A DNA stretch of 64,000 nt. It comes from Pseudomonas resinovorans NBRC 106553. GTDB lineage: Bacteria > Pseudomonadota > Gammaproteobacteria > Pseudomonadales > Pseudomonadaceae. A model generated the notes under the pieces. It searched no databases and had not been told where the DNA came from. It saw only the letters and a list, made by a program, of their open reading frames with translations. Location: NCBI RefSeq assembly GCF_000412695.1, contig NC_021499.1, positions 3,534,001-3,598,000 of the forward strand, read 5' to 3'. Position numbers and translations under genes: made by a program. This document shows positions 1 to 7,244 of this stretch, piece by piece; within the stretch, counting starts at the first letter, position 1, and each line of letters opens with the position of its first letter.

Positions 1-1
1 C

Positions 2-1165
2 TGGGGTGACGACAACATCGCCTTCCTCAAGAAACGCCATGAAGCCCTGCAGCACTCCTCGCTGTTCCGTGGCATGGAGTACTCCGAGGACCACGAGCAG
101 ATCCGCAAGTGGGTCCCGCTGGCGATGCAAGGCCGTTCGGCCGAGCAGAAGGTGGCCGCCACCCGCATGGCCATCGGCACCGACGTGAACTTCGGCGAGA
201 TCACCCGCCAGCTCATCGGCTCCCTGACCAAAAGCGACAAGGTGGCGCTGAAGCTGCAACACGAAGTGCGTGACATCGAGCGCAACGACGACGGCTCCTG
301 GAGCGTCACCGTGGCAGACCTCGCCAACGGCGCGGCCGAAACCCGCGTGAATGCCAAGTTCGTCTTCATCGGCGCCGGTGGCGGCGCCCTCAAGCTGCTG
401 CAGAAATCCGGCATCCCGGAAGCCGACGGCTACGCCGGTTTCCCGGTGGGCGGCCAGTTCCTCGTCACCCGCAATCCCGAGGTGGTGGCCCAGCATCAGG
501 CCAAGCTGTACGGCAAGGCGTCGGTCGGCTCGCCGCCCATGTCCGTGCCGCACCTGGATACCCGCGTGATCGATGGCCAGAAAGTGCTGCTGTTCGGACC
601 CTTCGCCACCTTCTCCACCAAGTTCCTCAAGCACGGCTCGCTGCTGGACATGTTCAGCGCCCTGACCACCCACAACATCGGGCCCATGACCCATGCCGGC
701 CTGGACAACCTGCCGCTGAGCACCTACCTGATCGGCCAGCTGATGCTCAGCCAGGCCGACCGCATGGATGAACTGCGCGAGTACTTCCCAGGCGCTCGCG
801 ACCAGGACTGGGAACTGCTCACCGCCGGCCAGCGCGTGCAGGTGATCAAGAAGGACGCCGAGAAAGGTGGCGTGCTGCAGTTCGGCACCGAAGTGGTCAG
901 CTCCGCCGACGGCAGCATCGCCGCCCTGCTGGGTGCCTCGCCGGGCGCCTCCACCGCCGCGCCGATCATGCTCAGCGTGCTGGAGAAGACCTTCAAGGAG
1001 CAGGTACGCAGCCCCGAGTGGCAGGCCCGACTGCAGGAGATCATTCCCTCCTACGGCCGCAAGCTGAACAACGACCTGGAGCTGACCAACCAGGTCCGCG
1101 CCTGGAGCAGCGAACGCCTGCAACTGGACTTCGTGCCGGTACTGCCGGAAGTGGCCGCCCAGTAA
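2..1165 (+). CDS. mqo: Malate:quinone oxidoreductase, 3-prime part (5-prime truncated by window)
   Basis: Peripheral membrane flavoenzyme that oxidises malate to oxaloacetate and passes electrons to quinone, replacing or backing up NAD-linked malate dehydrogenase in the TCA cycle. The reading frame is open from base 2 to TAA at 1163-1165, so the start lies outside the window. Visible family features are [10 protein letters not shown] and FRGMEYSED near the beginning, the [19 protein letters not shown] block, FPVGGQFLV and the C-terminal [14 protein letters not shown] segment. About 387 codons are present; the family is usually near 500-550. The nearest in-frame ATG (74) is internal, because the conserved WGDDN/FLKKRH residues precede it. 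A hairpin without a T-tract follows the stop. Confidence 0.95.
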   Translation, partial: WGDDNIAFLKKRHEALQHSSLFRGMEYSEDHEQIRKWVPLAMQGRSAEQKVAATRMAIGTDVNFGEITRQLIGSLTKSDKVALKLQHEVRDIERNDDGSWSVTVADLANGAAETRVNAKFVFIGAGGGALKLLQKSGIPEADGYAGFPVGGQFLVTRNPEVVAQHQAKLYGKASVGSPPMSVPHLDTRVIDGQKVLLFGPFATFSTKFLKHGSLLDMFSALTTHNIGPMTHAGLDNLPLSTYLIGQLMLSQADRMDELREYFPGARDQDWELLTAGQRVQVIKKDAEKGGVLQFGTEVVSSADGSIAALLGASPGASTAAPIMLSVLEKTFKEQVRSPEWQARLQEIIPSYGRKLNNDLELTNQVRAWSSERLQLDFVPVLPEVAAQ

Positions 1166-1179
1166 GCCCTCCGCCCGAT

Positions 1180-1204
1180 CCTCCTCTCCCGATGGGAGAG
1201 GAGG
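1180..1204. repeat. Perfect 11-bp hairpin after mqo
   Basis: CCTCCTCTCCC and GGGAGAGGAGG are separated by GAT. No T-tract follows, so it is a weak intrinsic terminator at best. Its CTCTCCC/GGGAGAG core recurs in hairpins at 21650-21675 and about 26364-26383, so it belongs to a dispersed repeat family. Confidence 0.6.
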
Positions 1205-1260
1205 ACGCCGCAGCCTGCGCTACAGCCCCCCGACAACCTCTTCACAAACCCAACATTTTC

Positions 1261-1276
1261 CCGAGGTTTTCTTAAC
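1261..1276 (+). promoter_or_regulatory. Degenerate ColR-type box upstream of eptA
   Basis: CCGAGGTTTTCTTAAC matches 14 of 16 positions of the ColR consensus as I recall it from P. putida, (T/C)(T/C)NA(C/G)NN(T/C)TTTTT(C/G)AC. It ends 78 nt before the eptA ATG. Alone this is a weak match. It gains weight from a perfect copy at 3018-3033 and a near-perfect one at 4867-4882 at similar distances from their genes, and from the ColR-like regulator at 4914. Confidence 0.4.
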
Positions 1277-1354
1277 GAATTATTGATAGCCGCCTACCTA
1301 AGCTCCGCGCCGTGTCCATGACGGATACGCAGTCCCACAGCGAGCGGCAATCCC

Positions 1355-2980
1355 ATGTTCCAGCGCATTTCACTTCGCCCCGAAAGCCTCACCTTCCTTG
1401 CCAGCCTGCTGCTGCTCTCCCTCTACAACGTCCCCCTGTGGAAACACATCTTCTCCATCGTCCCGGCGGATGCCGATGGCCTCGGCATGCGCGTGGCGTT
1501 CGGCGTCATGGTGCTGGCGGTGTTCAACTTCGTCCTGGCGCTGGTGTCGTTCCGCTGGCTGTTCAAGCCGGTGCTGATCGCCCTGTTCCTCGCAAGCTCC
1601 GGCGTGGCCTACTTCATGAGCCAGTACGGCGTGCTGGTGGACGCCAACATGCTGCGCAACGTCGCGGAAACCGACGTCAACGAAGTACGCGACCTGCTCT
1701 CGGTCAAGATGGCGCTGTTCATCCTCATCCTCGGCGTGCTGCCCAGCTGGCTGCTGTGGAAGCTGCCCGTCCGCCGCCAGCCGCTGCGTCGCGAACTCCT
1801 CGGCAAGCTGGGCCTGGCGCTGGGCTCGATGGTGGTGCTGGCGGGCGTGGCACTGCTCAACTACCAGGGCCTGGCCTCCCTGTTTCGCAATCACCACGAA
1901 CTGCGCCTGCTGGTGGTGCCCAGCAACTACCTGCACGCCTCCTACGGCTACCTGCGCGAGCAACTGGTGGTGGCCAAGGAACCCCTGCGGCAGATCGGCA
2001 CCGATGCGCGCAAGGCACCGGCCTGGCAGGCCCACCAGCGCAAGTCGCTCACCGTGCTGGTGATCGGCGAAAGCGCGCGGGCGGAGAACTTCGGCGTCCT
2101 CGGCTACGGGCGTGACACCACCCCCCTGCTCAAGGGTCAGGAGGGGCTCATCGCCTTCGGCAACGTTCGCTCATGCGGCACCGAAACCGCCGTGTCCGTG
2201 CCCTGCATGTTCTCCAACATGGGCCGTGGCGGTTACGACGCCGCCAAGGCGCGCAGCCAGGAGGGCCTGCTGGATGTGCTCGGCCATGCCGGCCTTGCGG
2301 TCACCTGGCGCGACAACCAGTCCGGCTGCAAGGGCACCTGCGACCGGGTCGCCGGGGAAAACCTCAGCCACCGCAAGGACCCGGCCTTCTGTAGCGGTGG
2401 CGAATGCCACGACGAAATCCTCCTCAAGGACCTGCAGGCCTACATCGACCAGCTCAAGGACGACGCCGTGCTGGTCCTGCACCAGATGGGCAGCCACGGC
2501 CCGGAGTACCACAAGCGCTATCCCTCGCGCTTCGAGAAGTTCACCCCGGTGTGCACCAGCAACGCCCTGAACGACTGCAGCCAGCAGAGCATCGTCAATG
2601 CCTACGACAACACCCTGGTCTACACCGACTACCTGCTGTCCGGCCTGATCGACCTGCTGCGCAGCAACCAGGACAAGCTCGATACCGCCATGCTCTACAT
2701 CGCCGACCACGGCGAGTCCCTGGGGGAATACAACCTGTATCTCCACGGTACGCCCTACCTGCTGGCACCCGACCAGCAGAAGCACGTGCCCCTGCTCACC
2801 TGGTTCTCCGACAGCTACCGCGAGGACTTCGCCCTGGACACCCAGTGCCTGGAGCAGGCGCGGGACAAACCGCTGAGCCAGGACAACCTGTTCCACTCGA
2901 TGCTGGGCCTGCTGCAGGTGCAAACTGAGGAGTACAAGGGCGGCCTGGACCTGTTCGCAGGCTGTCGCCGCCAGGGCTAG
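1355..2980 (+). CDS. eptA: Lipid A phosphoethanolamine transferase (EptA/MCR family)
   Basis: Inner-membrane enzyme that moves phosphoethanolamine from phosphatidylethanolamine to lipid A phosphate, lowering envelope charge and polymyxin binding. The 541-residue length is typical. About five hydrophobic segments fill residues 10-170, followed by a periplasmic sulfatase-fold domain. Metal and catalytic residues are visible: Glu239 in GESAR, Thr278 in GTETAVSVPC (the Glu-Thr spacing of 39 equals that between E246 and T285 in MCR-1), and Asp451-His452 in IADHGES. Several domain cysteines (CGTE, SVPCMF, SGCKGTCD, FCSGGEC) fit the family's disulfides. The putative ColR box upstream agrees with reports that ColRS controls eptA in Pseudomonas. 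The start is an ATG with only a weak Shine-Dalgarno sequence. Confidence 0.95.
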   Translation: MFQRISLRPESLTFLASLLLLSLYNVPLWKHIFSIVPADADGLGMRVAFGVMVLAVFNFVLALVSFRWLFKPVLIALFLASSGVAYFMSQYGVLVDANMLRNVAETDVNEVRDLLSVKMALFILILGVLPSWLLWKLPVRRQPLRRELLGKLGLALGSMVVLAGVALLNYQGLASLFRNHHELRLLVVPSNYLHASYGYLREQLVVAKEPLRQIGTDARKAPAWQAHQRKSLTVLVIGESARAENFGVLGYGRDTTPLLKGQEGLIAFGNVRSCGTETAVSVPCMFSNMGRGGYDAAKARSQEGLLDVLGHAGLAVTWRDNQSGCKGTCDRVAGENLSHRKDPAFCSGGECHDEILLKDLQAYIDQLKDDAVLVLHQMGSHGPEYHKRYPSRFEKFTPVCTSNALNDCSQQSIVNAYDNTLVYTDYLLSGLIDLLRSNQDKLDTAMLYIADHGESLGEYNLYLHGTPYLLAPDQQKHVPLLTWFSDSYREDFALDTQCLEQARDKPLSQDNLFHSMLGLLQVQTEEYKGGLDLFAGCRRQG

Positions 2981-3004
2981 CCGTGGCAGGCACGCGGGTA
3001 CGCG

Positions 3005-3030
3005 AAAAAGACGTCATTTGACGTTTTTTT
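3005..3030 (+). terminator. Hairpin with T-tract after eptA
   Basis: AAAAAGACGTCA and TGACGTTTTTTT can pair (one G:T) around a very short loop and end in seven T. It could terminate eptA, but it overlaps the ColR-type box at 3018-3033, so part of the symmetry may be coincidental. Confidence 0.5.
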
Positions 3031-3033
3031 CAC
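3018..3033 (+). promoter_or_regulatory. Perfect match to ColR binding consensus
   Basis: TTGACGTTTTTTTCAC satisfies every constrained position of the 16-nt ColR motif as I recall it, (T/C)(T/C)NA(C/G)NN(T/C)TTTTT(C/G)AC. It ends 94 nt before the ATG of the beta-propeller gene at 3128 and lies just after eptA, so the propeller gene is its likely target. Confidence 0.6.
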
Positions 3034-3127
3034 AGTCTTTTGATCCTGCCACTACAGCCTCTCCCCTAGATTGGGCGCCTCCCCATTCCCGCCATGGCAG
3101 CAGACGCCCTGAGCGACGGAGCGTCCC

Positions 3128-4066
3128 ATGACCGCAGAGACCACTTCCCTTCCCGTCCGCCGCTCGCCCTTCGGCAAGCGGCCGCGACAGCCTGTCGACT
3201 GGCTGATGCTGCTCCTCGACCGCCATGCCGCGAGATGGCTGCTGGCAGCCTTCGCCCTGGCCCTGCTGGTGAGCGCAGGGGTTCCCGCCTGGCGTCACCT
3301 GTACCCGGCCAGCGCCGGGGAAGGTTGGCACTACAGCCTGTACCTGGGCGATATCGAACGGGTCAGCGCACTGCTGCCCGACGACCAGGGCAACCTCTAC
3401 ATCAGCCAGGAGCATCAGGACGGCAAGGGACGAATCCTCCGCTACAGCCCCACCGGCCATCTCGGCGCGGTGGAGTCCGGCCTGTCCAACCCCGACGGCA
3501 TGGCGAGCTACATGGGCGGCGTGGCGTTCAGCCAGGAACAGGGCCGGCACCCGGTGAACTGGATGAACCCGCAGGGCACCCGGCAACTGTTCAGCGCCGA
3601 TAGCGTCGAGGGCCTCACCAGCGACGGCCATTACCTGTACGCGGTGGAAGACCTCCACGGCAACGGCCGCCTGCTGCGCTACGACCCGCAGACCGACAGC
3701 GTGACCACATTGCGCCGCGGCCTGCACGAAGCCGAGGCGGTGGCCTCCTGCCCGGACGGCCGGCTGTATTACAGCGAGAAGGGGCGTGGCCAGGTCCGCC
3801 TGCTGGCGGCCAACGGGCGCGACCCGGTGGTGCTCGATGGCCTGCGCGAACCCGGTTTCATGCTCTGCAACCACGACGGCCTGTGGATCACCGAAGACGC
3901 CACCCACATGGCGCGGGTGCTGCGCCTGGACAGCAATGGCCGGCTCGAGGTGGTGCTTTCCCACCTGCGCTCGCCGCAGACCATCGTCGAGACCGCGGCG
4001 GGCCGCTACCTGGTCGCCGAGCAGGGCCGCAACCGGATTCTGGAACTCCGGCGGCGCCCGCAGTAG
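3128..4066 (+). CDS. Membrane-anchored beta-propeller protein (SMP-30/NHL-like)
   Basis: 312 residues. A basic, Pro-rich N-terminus leads to one hydrophobic segment (about 38-55, LLAAFALALLVSAGV), so the protein is probably inner-membrane anchored with the rest periplasmic. The remainder shows repeated propeller-type blades: GNLYISQE, GRILRYSPTGHL, LSNPDGMA, HYLYAVEDLHGNGRLLRYDP, CPDGRLYYSEKGRGQVRLL, DGLWITED and AAGRYLVAEQGRNRILEL. This resembles SMP-30/gluconolactonase or strictosidine-synthase-like propellers, but no substrate can be assigned. It lies between eptA and a PAP2 phosphatase and is preceded by a perfect ColR-type box, which suggests an envelope-stress role. ATG with GGAG eight bases upstream. 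Confidence 0.75.
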   Translation: MTAETTSLPVRRSPFGKRPRQPVDWLMLLLDRHAARWLLAAFALALLVSAGVPAWRHLYPASAGEGWHYSLYLGDIERVSALLPDDQGNLYISQEHQDGKGRILRYSPTGHLGAVESGLSNPDGMASYMGGVAFSQEQGRHPVNWMNPQGTRQLFSADSVEGLTSDGHYLYAVEDLHGNGRLLRYDPQTDSVTTLRRGLHEAEAVASCPDGRLYYSEKGRGQVRLLAANGRDPVVLDGLREPGFMLCNHDGLWITEDATHMARVLRLDSNGRLEVVLSHLRSPQTIVETAAGRYLVAEQGRNRILELRRRPQ

Positions 4067-4071
4067 TCAAC

Positions 4072-4797
4072 TCAGGAAGGATCGGCCAGCTCAGGCCCAG
4101 GCGATGGCAAGGCCACCGGCGCCGGGCGATAGAGCACCAGGCGGTAGCAGACCAGGCTGATCATCCAGTCGAAGAGCAAGGTCCAGAGGTTATGGGAGAG
4201 GAAATGCGCGCCCTGCATCATGCGCCCCAGGGAAAACAGGCTGCCCAGGGCCAGTGCCGCCACCAGGGCAACCCGCGCCAGGCGCGGACGGCGATCACGC
4301 AGGGCGAAGTACAGGGCCAGCAGGCTGAAGCCCGCCGAGGCATGGCCACCGGGCCAGCAACGACCGGGCTTGTCGACATAGGGATGGTGGCCGAGCAACG
4401 GCGAGTAGGGCTCCACGCCGCCGAACTCGGTGAGGCTCCAGGGGCATTGCACCGCGGTCACCGCCTTCAGCGGCGTGACGATGGCGGTGGACAGGCCCAG
4501 GGCCAGGACCAGGTAGCCCAGCGGCCGGCGCCACTGGCGCAGTCGGGTGGGCAGCAGGCTGATCAGGAGGCCCGCCACGGCCAGCACGCCAAGGCCGATC
4601 ACCGCCTGCTTGGCGCGGTCGTGCAGCACGTCTTCGAGGAAGGCGCTGTGGCGGCCGATGAAGCCGCCCTGCGGGTCGTAGAACAAACGTGCCAGGGCGA
4701 AATCGAGGTGGGGCACGTCGACCACCAGCAGGAGCGCCATGGCCGCCAGCGGCAAGGCGCTCCAGAGCAGGAAATTGAAGGGACGTGAAGTGGACAT
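4072..4797 (-). CDS. PAP2-family phosphatase, integral membrane
   Basis: 241 residues from the ATG at 4797; a GTG at 4842 would add 15 residues but has no support. It has about six hydrophobic segments. PAP2 signature parts are visible: CWPGGHASAGF (motif 2 with its His) and LGRMMQGAHFLSHNLWT (motif 3 with Arg and His). Motif 1 reads KAVTAVQCPW where KxxxxxxRP is usual, so the Arg is missing or replaced. Members dephosphorylate lipid phosphates such as undecaprenyl or lipid A phosphates in the periplasm. It converges with the propeller gene (5 bp apart) and is divergent from the response regulator. A ColR-type box lies 69 nt upstream of the start on this strand. Confidence 0.88.
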   Translation of the reverse strand: MSTSRPFNFLLWSALPLAAMALLLVVDVPHLDFALARLFYDPQGGFIGRHSAFLEDVLHDRAKQAVIGLGVLAVAGLLISLLPTRLRQWRRPLGYLVLALGLSTAIVTPLKAVTAVQCPWSLTEFGGVEPYSPLLGHHPYVDKPGRCWPGGHASAGFSLLALYFALRDRRPRLARVALVAALALGSLFSLGRMMQGAHFLSHNLWTLLFDWMISLVCYRLVLYRPAPVALPSPGPELADPS

Positions 4798-4866
4798 CGG
4801 AGGACCTTGGTCAGAGGGGACCGCGGCAGTCTGAACAGGCACCCGTGAGCATCTGGTAAAGGCTTC

Positions 4867-4882
4867 GTGAAAAAATCATCAA
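4867..4882 (-). promoter_or_regulatory. ColR-type box upstream of the PAP2 gene
   Basis: On the minus strand TTGATGATTTTTTCAC matches 15 of 16 positions of the ColR consensus; only the fifth base (T instead of C/G) deviates. It sits in the 116-bp divergent region between the PAP2 gene and the ColR-like regulator, so it could serve both. Confidence 0.5.
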
Positions 4883-4913
4883 CGGCGCGCAGGCGCCGGA
4901 CAGGGGAATCGAT

Positions 4914-5600
4914 TTGCGCATCTTGGTCATCGAAGACAACCGGGACATCCTGGCCAACGTACTGGACTACCTCCAGCTCAAGGGCTACGGCGTGGACTGC
5001 GCCCAGGACGGGCTGACCGGCCTGCACCTGGCCACCACCCAGCACTACGACCTGATCGTGCTCGACCTGATGCTGCCCGGCATGGACGGCCTGCAACTGT
5101 GCAGCCGCCTGCGCCAGGAGGCGCGCAAGGACACGCCGATCATCATGCTCACCGCCCGCGACACCCTGGACGACCGCCTGGCCGGGCTGAAATCCGGCGC
5201 CGACGACTACCTGGTCAAGCCCTTCGCCCTCTCCGAACTGGTCGCCCGCATCGAGGCCGTGGTGCGCCGCAGCCATGGCGGGCGCAAGTCCAGGCTGCAG
5301 GTCTCCGACCTCAGCTACGACCTCGACACCCTGGAAGCCACGCGCTCGAGCCAGGCGCTCAAGCTCAACCCCATCGGCCACAAGCTGCTGGGCATCCTGA
5401 TGCGCAAGAGCCCTGCGGTGGTGCGCCGGGAAGTGCTGGAAGAGGCGCTCTGGGGCGACAACTGCCCGGACAGCGACAGCCTGCGCAGCCATATCCACCA
5501 GTTGCGCCAGGTGCTCGACAAGCCCTTTGCCCGGCCCCTGCTGCACACCATCCACGGCGTCGGCTACCGCCTCGCCGAGCGGGATGGCAGCCCCGCGTAG
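4914..5600 (+). CDS. ColR-like OmpR-family response regulator, orphan
   Basis: 228 residues. The receiver domain (1-115) has the acidic pair Glu7/Asp8, phospho-acceptor Asp51 in LIVLDLMLPGMDG, Thr80 and Lys102 in YLVKPF. A winged-helix DNA-binding domain follows, containing LRREVLEEALWG-type and SDSLRSHIHQLRQ sequences. The text is very close to ColR of Pseudomonas as I remember it, but no sensor kinase (ColS) follows; the next gene is an MFS transporter after 317 bp of repeats. The start is TTG at 4914, with AGGGGA seven bases upstream and MRILVIEDN directly after it. It may be a second ColR that uses the ColS encoded elsewhere. ColR-type boxes next to the neighbouring genes suggest local control. 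Confidence 0.9.
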   Translation: MRILVIEDNRDILANVLDYLQLKGYGVDCAQDGLTGLHLATTQHYDLIVLDLMLPGMDGLQLCSRLRQEARKDTPIIMLTARDTLDDRLAGLKSGADDYLVKPFALSELVARIEAVVRRSHGGRKSRLQVSDLSYDLDTLEATRSSQALKLNPIGHKLLGILMRKSPAVVRREVLEEALWGDNCPDSDSLRSHIHQLRQVLDKPFARPLLHTIHGVGYRLAERDGSPA

Positions 5601-5611
5601 ATCGCAGGTTC

Positions 5612-5672
5612 GTAGCCCGGATGAAATCCGGGGACAAGGGTGCATACCGCTCCCGGATTGCATCCGGGCTAC
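5612..5672. repeat. REP-like inverted repeat (GTAGCCCGGAT family)
   Basis: GTAGCCCGGATGAAATCCGGG and, in inverse orientation, CCCGGATTGCATCCGGGCTAC. The same family occurs at 40455-40515 and, as one half, at 46346-46367. It lies in the 317-bp gene-free stretch 5601-5917, which otherwise holds a decayed copy of the GTAGGATGGGT family (about 5708-5760) and the intact copy at 5818-5887. I see no gene there. Confidence 0.85.
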
Positions 5673-5817
5673 CGATCCGGACGAGAAGCCCCGAGTTCGC
5701 AGGAGATGGGGCGGGCGGCGTTCCGCTGAGCGGAGCGATACCCATCGACTCCCATCCACGAATGCTCATCGCGTCCCCGACCAATTCGCGCCTAACCTGA
5801 ATCCAGAACGTAGGACC

Positions 5818-5887
5818 GTAGGATGGGTTGAGCGGAGCGATACCCATCACATCGGTCGATGGGTATCGCAGGCTCAACCCATCCTAC
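5818..5887. repeat. GTAGGATGGGT-family inverted repeat
   Basis: GTAGGATGGGTTGAGCGGAG and its inverse CAGGCTCAACCCATCCTAC flank GATACCCATC/GATGGGTATC, forming a 70-bp imperfect palindrome just before the MFS gene. Further copies lie at 16805, 16915, 36564, 48950 and 60962. Confidence 0.85.
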
Positions 5888-5917
5888 TGAATCCAGAGGC
5901 CGTCACAGGACAGGGAC

Positions 5918-7105
5918 ATGCCCGCTACCACCCTCGCATCACGCATCCCGCGTACGGTCTGGGCCCTGGGCTTCGTCAGCCTGTTCATGGACCTGTCCTC
6001 CGAGCTGGTGCACAGCCTGTTGCCGCTGTTCCTGGTGGGCAGCCTCGGTGCCAGCATGCTCGCGGTCGGCCTGATCGAAGGCCTGGCCGAGGCCACCGCG
6101 ATGATCGTCAAGGTGTTCTCCGGCGCCATCAGCGACTACCTGGGCAAGCGCAAGGGCCTGGTGCTGTTCGGCTATGGCCTGGCGGCGCTGACCAAGCCGC
6201 TGTTCCCCCTCGCCGCCTCGGCCGATCAGGTGCTGTTCGCGCGCCTGCTGGACCGGGTCGGCAAGGGAATCCGTGGCGCGCCCCGTGATGCGCTGGTGGC
6301 CGACGTGGCCCCGGCGCGGATTCGCGGAGCCTGCTTCGGCCTGCGCCAGGCCATGGACAGCGTGGGCGCCTTTCTCGGCCCCTTGCTGGCCATCCTGCTG
6401 ATGATCGCCCTGGCCGGCGATATCGCCCTGGTGCTCTGGTTCGCCGTGCTGCCGGCGCTGCTGTCGGTGGGCCTGATCCTGTTCGGCGTGCAGGAGCCGG
6501 CCGGTACGCAAGCCTCCCAGCGCCTGCGATCGCCCATCACTTGGCGGGCCTGGCGTGACTTCCCGGCGGCCTACTGGTGGGTGGTGGGCCTGGGCGCCCT
6601 GTTCAGCCTGGCCCGTTTCAGCGAGGCGTTCCTGGTGTTGCGCGCCCAGGACGCGGGCTTGCCCGCCACCTGGGTGCCCCTGGTGATGGTGGTGATGGCC
6701 GGCGTCTACATGCTCTCGGCCTACCCCGCCGGCAAGTACGCCGACCGCATCGCGCCAACTCGGCTGCTGGCTTTCTCCCTGGTCCTGCTGATCATCGCCG
6801 ACCTGCTGCTGGCCCGGGCCGACTCGCCGCTCCCGCTCTTGCTCGGGGTGGCGTTCTGGGGTCTGCACATGGGCTTCAGCCAGGGCATCCTCGCCGCCCT
6901 GGTGGCCGCAACCACGCCCGGGCACCTCAAGGGCACCGCCTTCGGCCTGTTCAACCTCGCCAGCGGCGCCGCCCTGCTGGTGGCGAGCGTCCTGGCGGGC
7001 TGGCTGTGGCAGAGCCAGGGGGCGGCCAGCACCTTCCTTGCCGGCGCGGCCTTCTGCGTGGCGGCCCTGGTGTTGCTGGCGGTCAGGCGTCGTCGCCTGA
7101 ACTGA
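5918..7105 (+). CDS. MFS transporter, 12 transmembrane segments
   Basis: 395 residues, strongly hydrophobic, with two six-helix halves. The MFS loop 2-3 signature appears as GAISDYLGKRKGL, and the conserved DRVGKGIRGAPRDAL block is typical of a subgroup of uncharacterised major facilitators that includes NreB-like resistance pumps. Substrate unknown; drug or metal efflux is a guess from the family. ATG at 5918 with AGGACAGGG upstream. It is co-directional with, but 139 bp from, the permease operon downstream, and is isolated from the regulator upstream by repeats, so it is probably a single transcription unit. Confidence 0.88.
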   Translation: MPATTLASRIPRTVWALGFVSLFMDLSSELVHSLLPLFLVGSLGASMLAVGLIEGLAEATAMIVKVFSGAISDYLGKRKGLVLFGYGLAALTKPLFPLAASADQVLFARLLDRVGKGIRGAPRDALVADVAPARIRGACFGLRQAMDSVGAFLGPLLAILLMIALAGDIALVLWFAVLPALLSVGLILFGVQEPAGTQASQRLRSPITWRAWRDFPAAYWWVVGLGALFSLARFSEAFLVLRAQDAGLPATWVPLVMVVMAGVYMLSAYPAGKYADRIAPTRLLAFSLVLLIIADLLLARADSPLPLLLGVAFWGLHMGFSQGILAALVAATTPGHLKGTAFGLFNLASGAALLVASVLAGWLWQSQGAASTFLAGAAFCVAALVLLAVRRRRLN

Positions 7106-7244
7106 TCCGCACCGGATTGCGCTCCCCCGCGCACTTTGCGCATTCCTTATATCGCCCCCTCCGTCCCCGCCTTAACGTCAGCGCACCCGGCACCGACCGC
7201 CCGCGCCTGTGCCGCCTACACAAAAACAAGAAGGACATACCGCC

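Noticed and set aside
4798..4842. Upstream GTG start for the PAP2 gene
   Set aside because: It adds 15 residues without family support. The ATG at 4797 gives the expected N-terminus before the first helix.
7209..7244. Earlier in-frame start for the ethanolamine-type permease
   Set aside because: The AAGGA Shine-Dalgarno lies inside this extension, and ATG 7245 gives the normal N-terminus.
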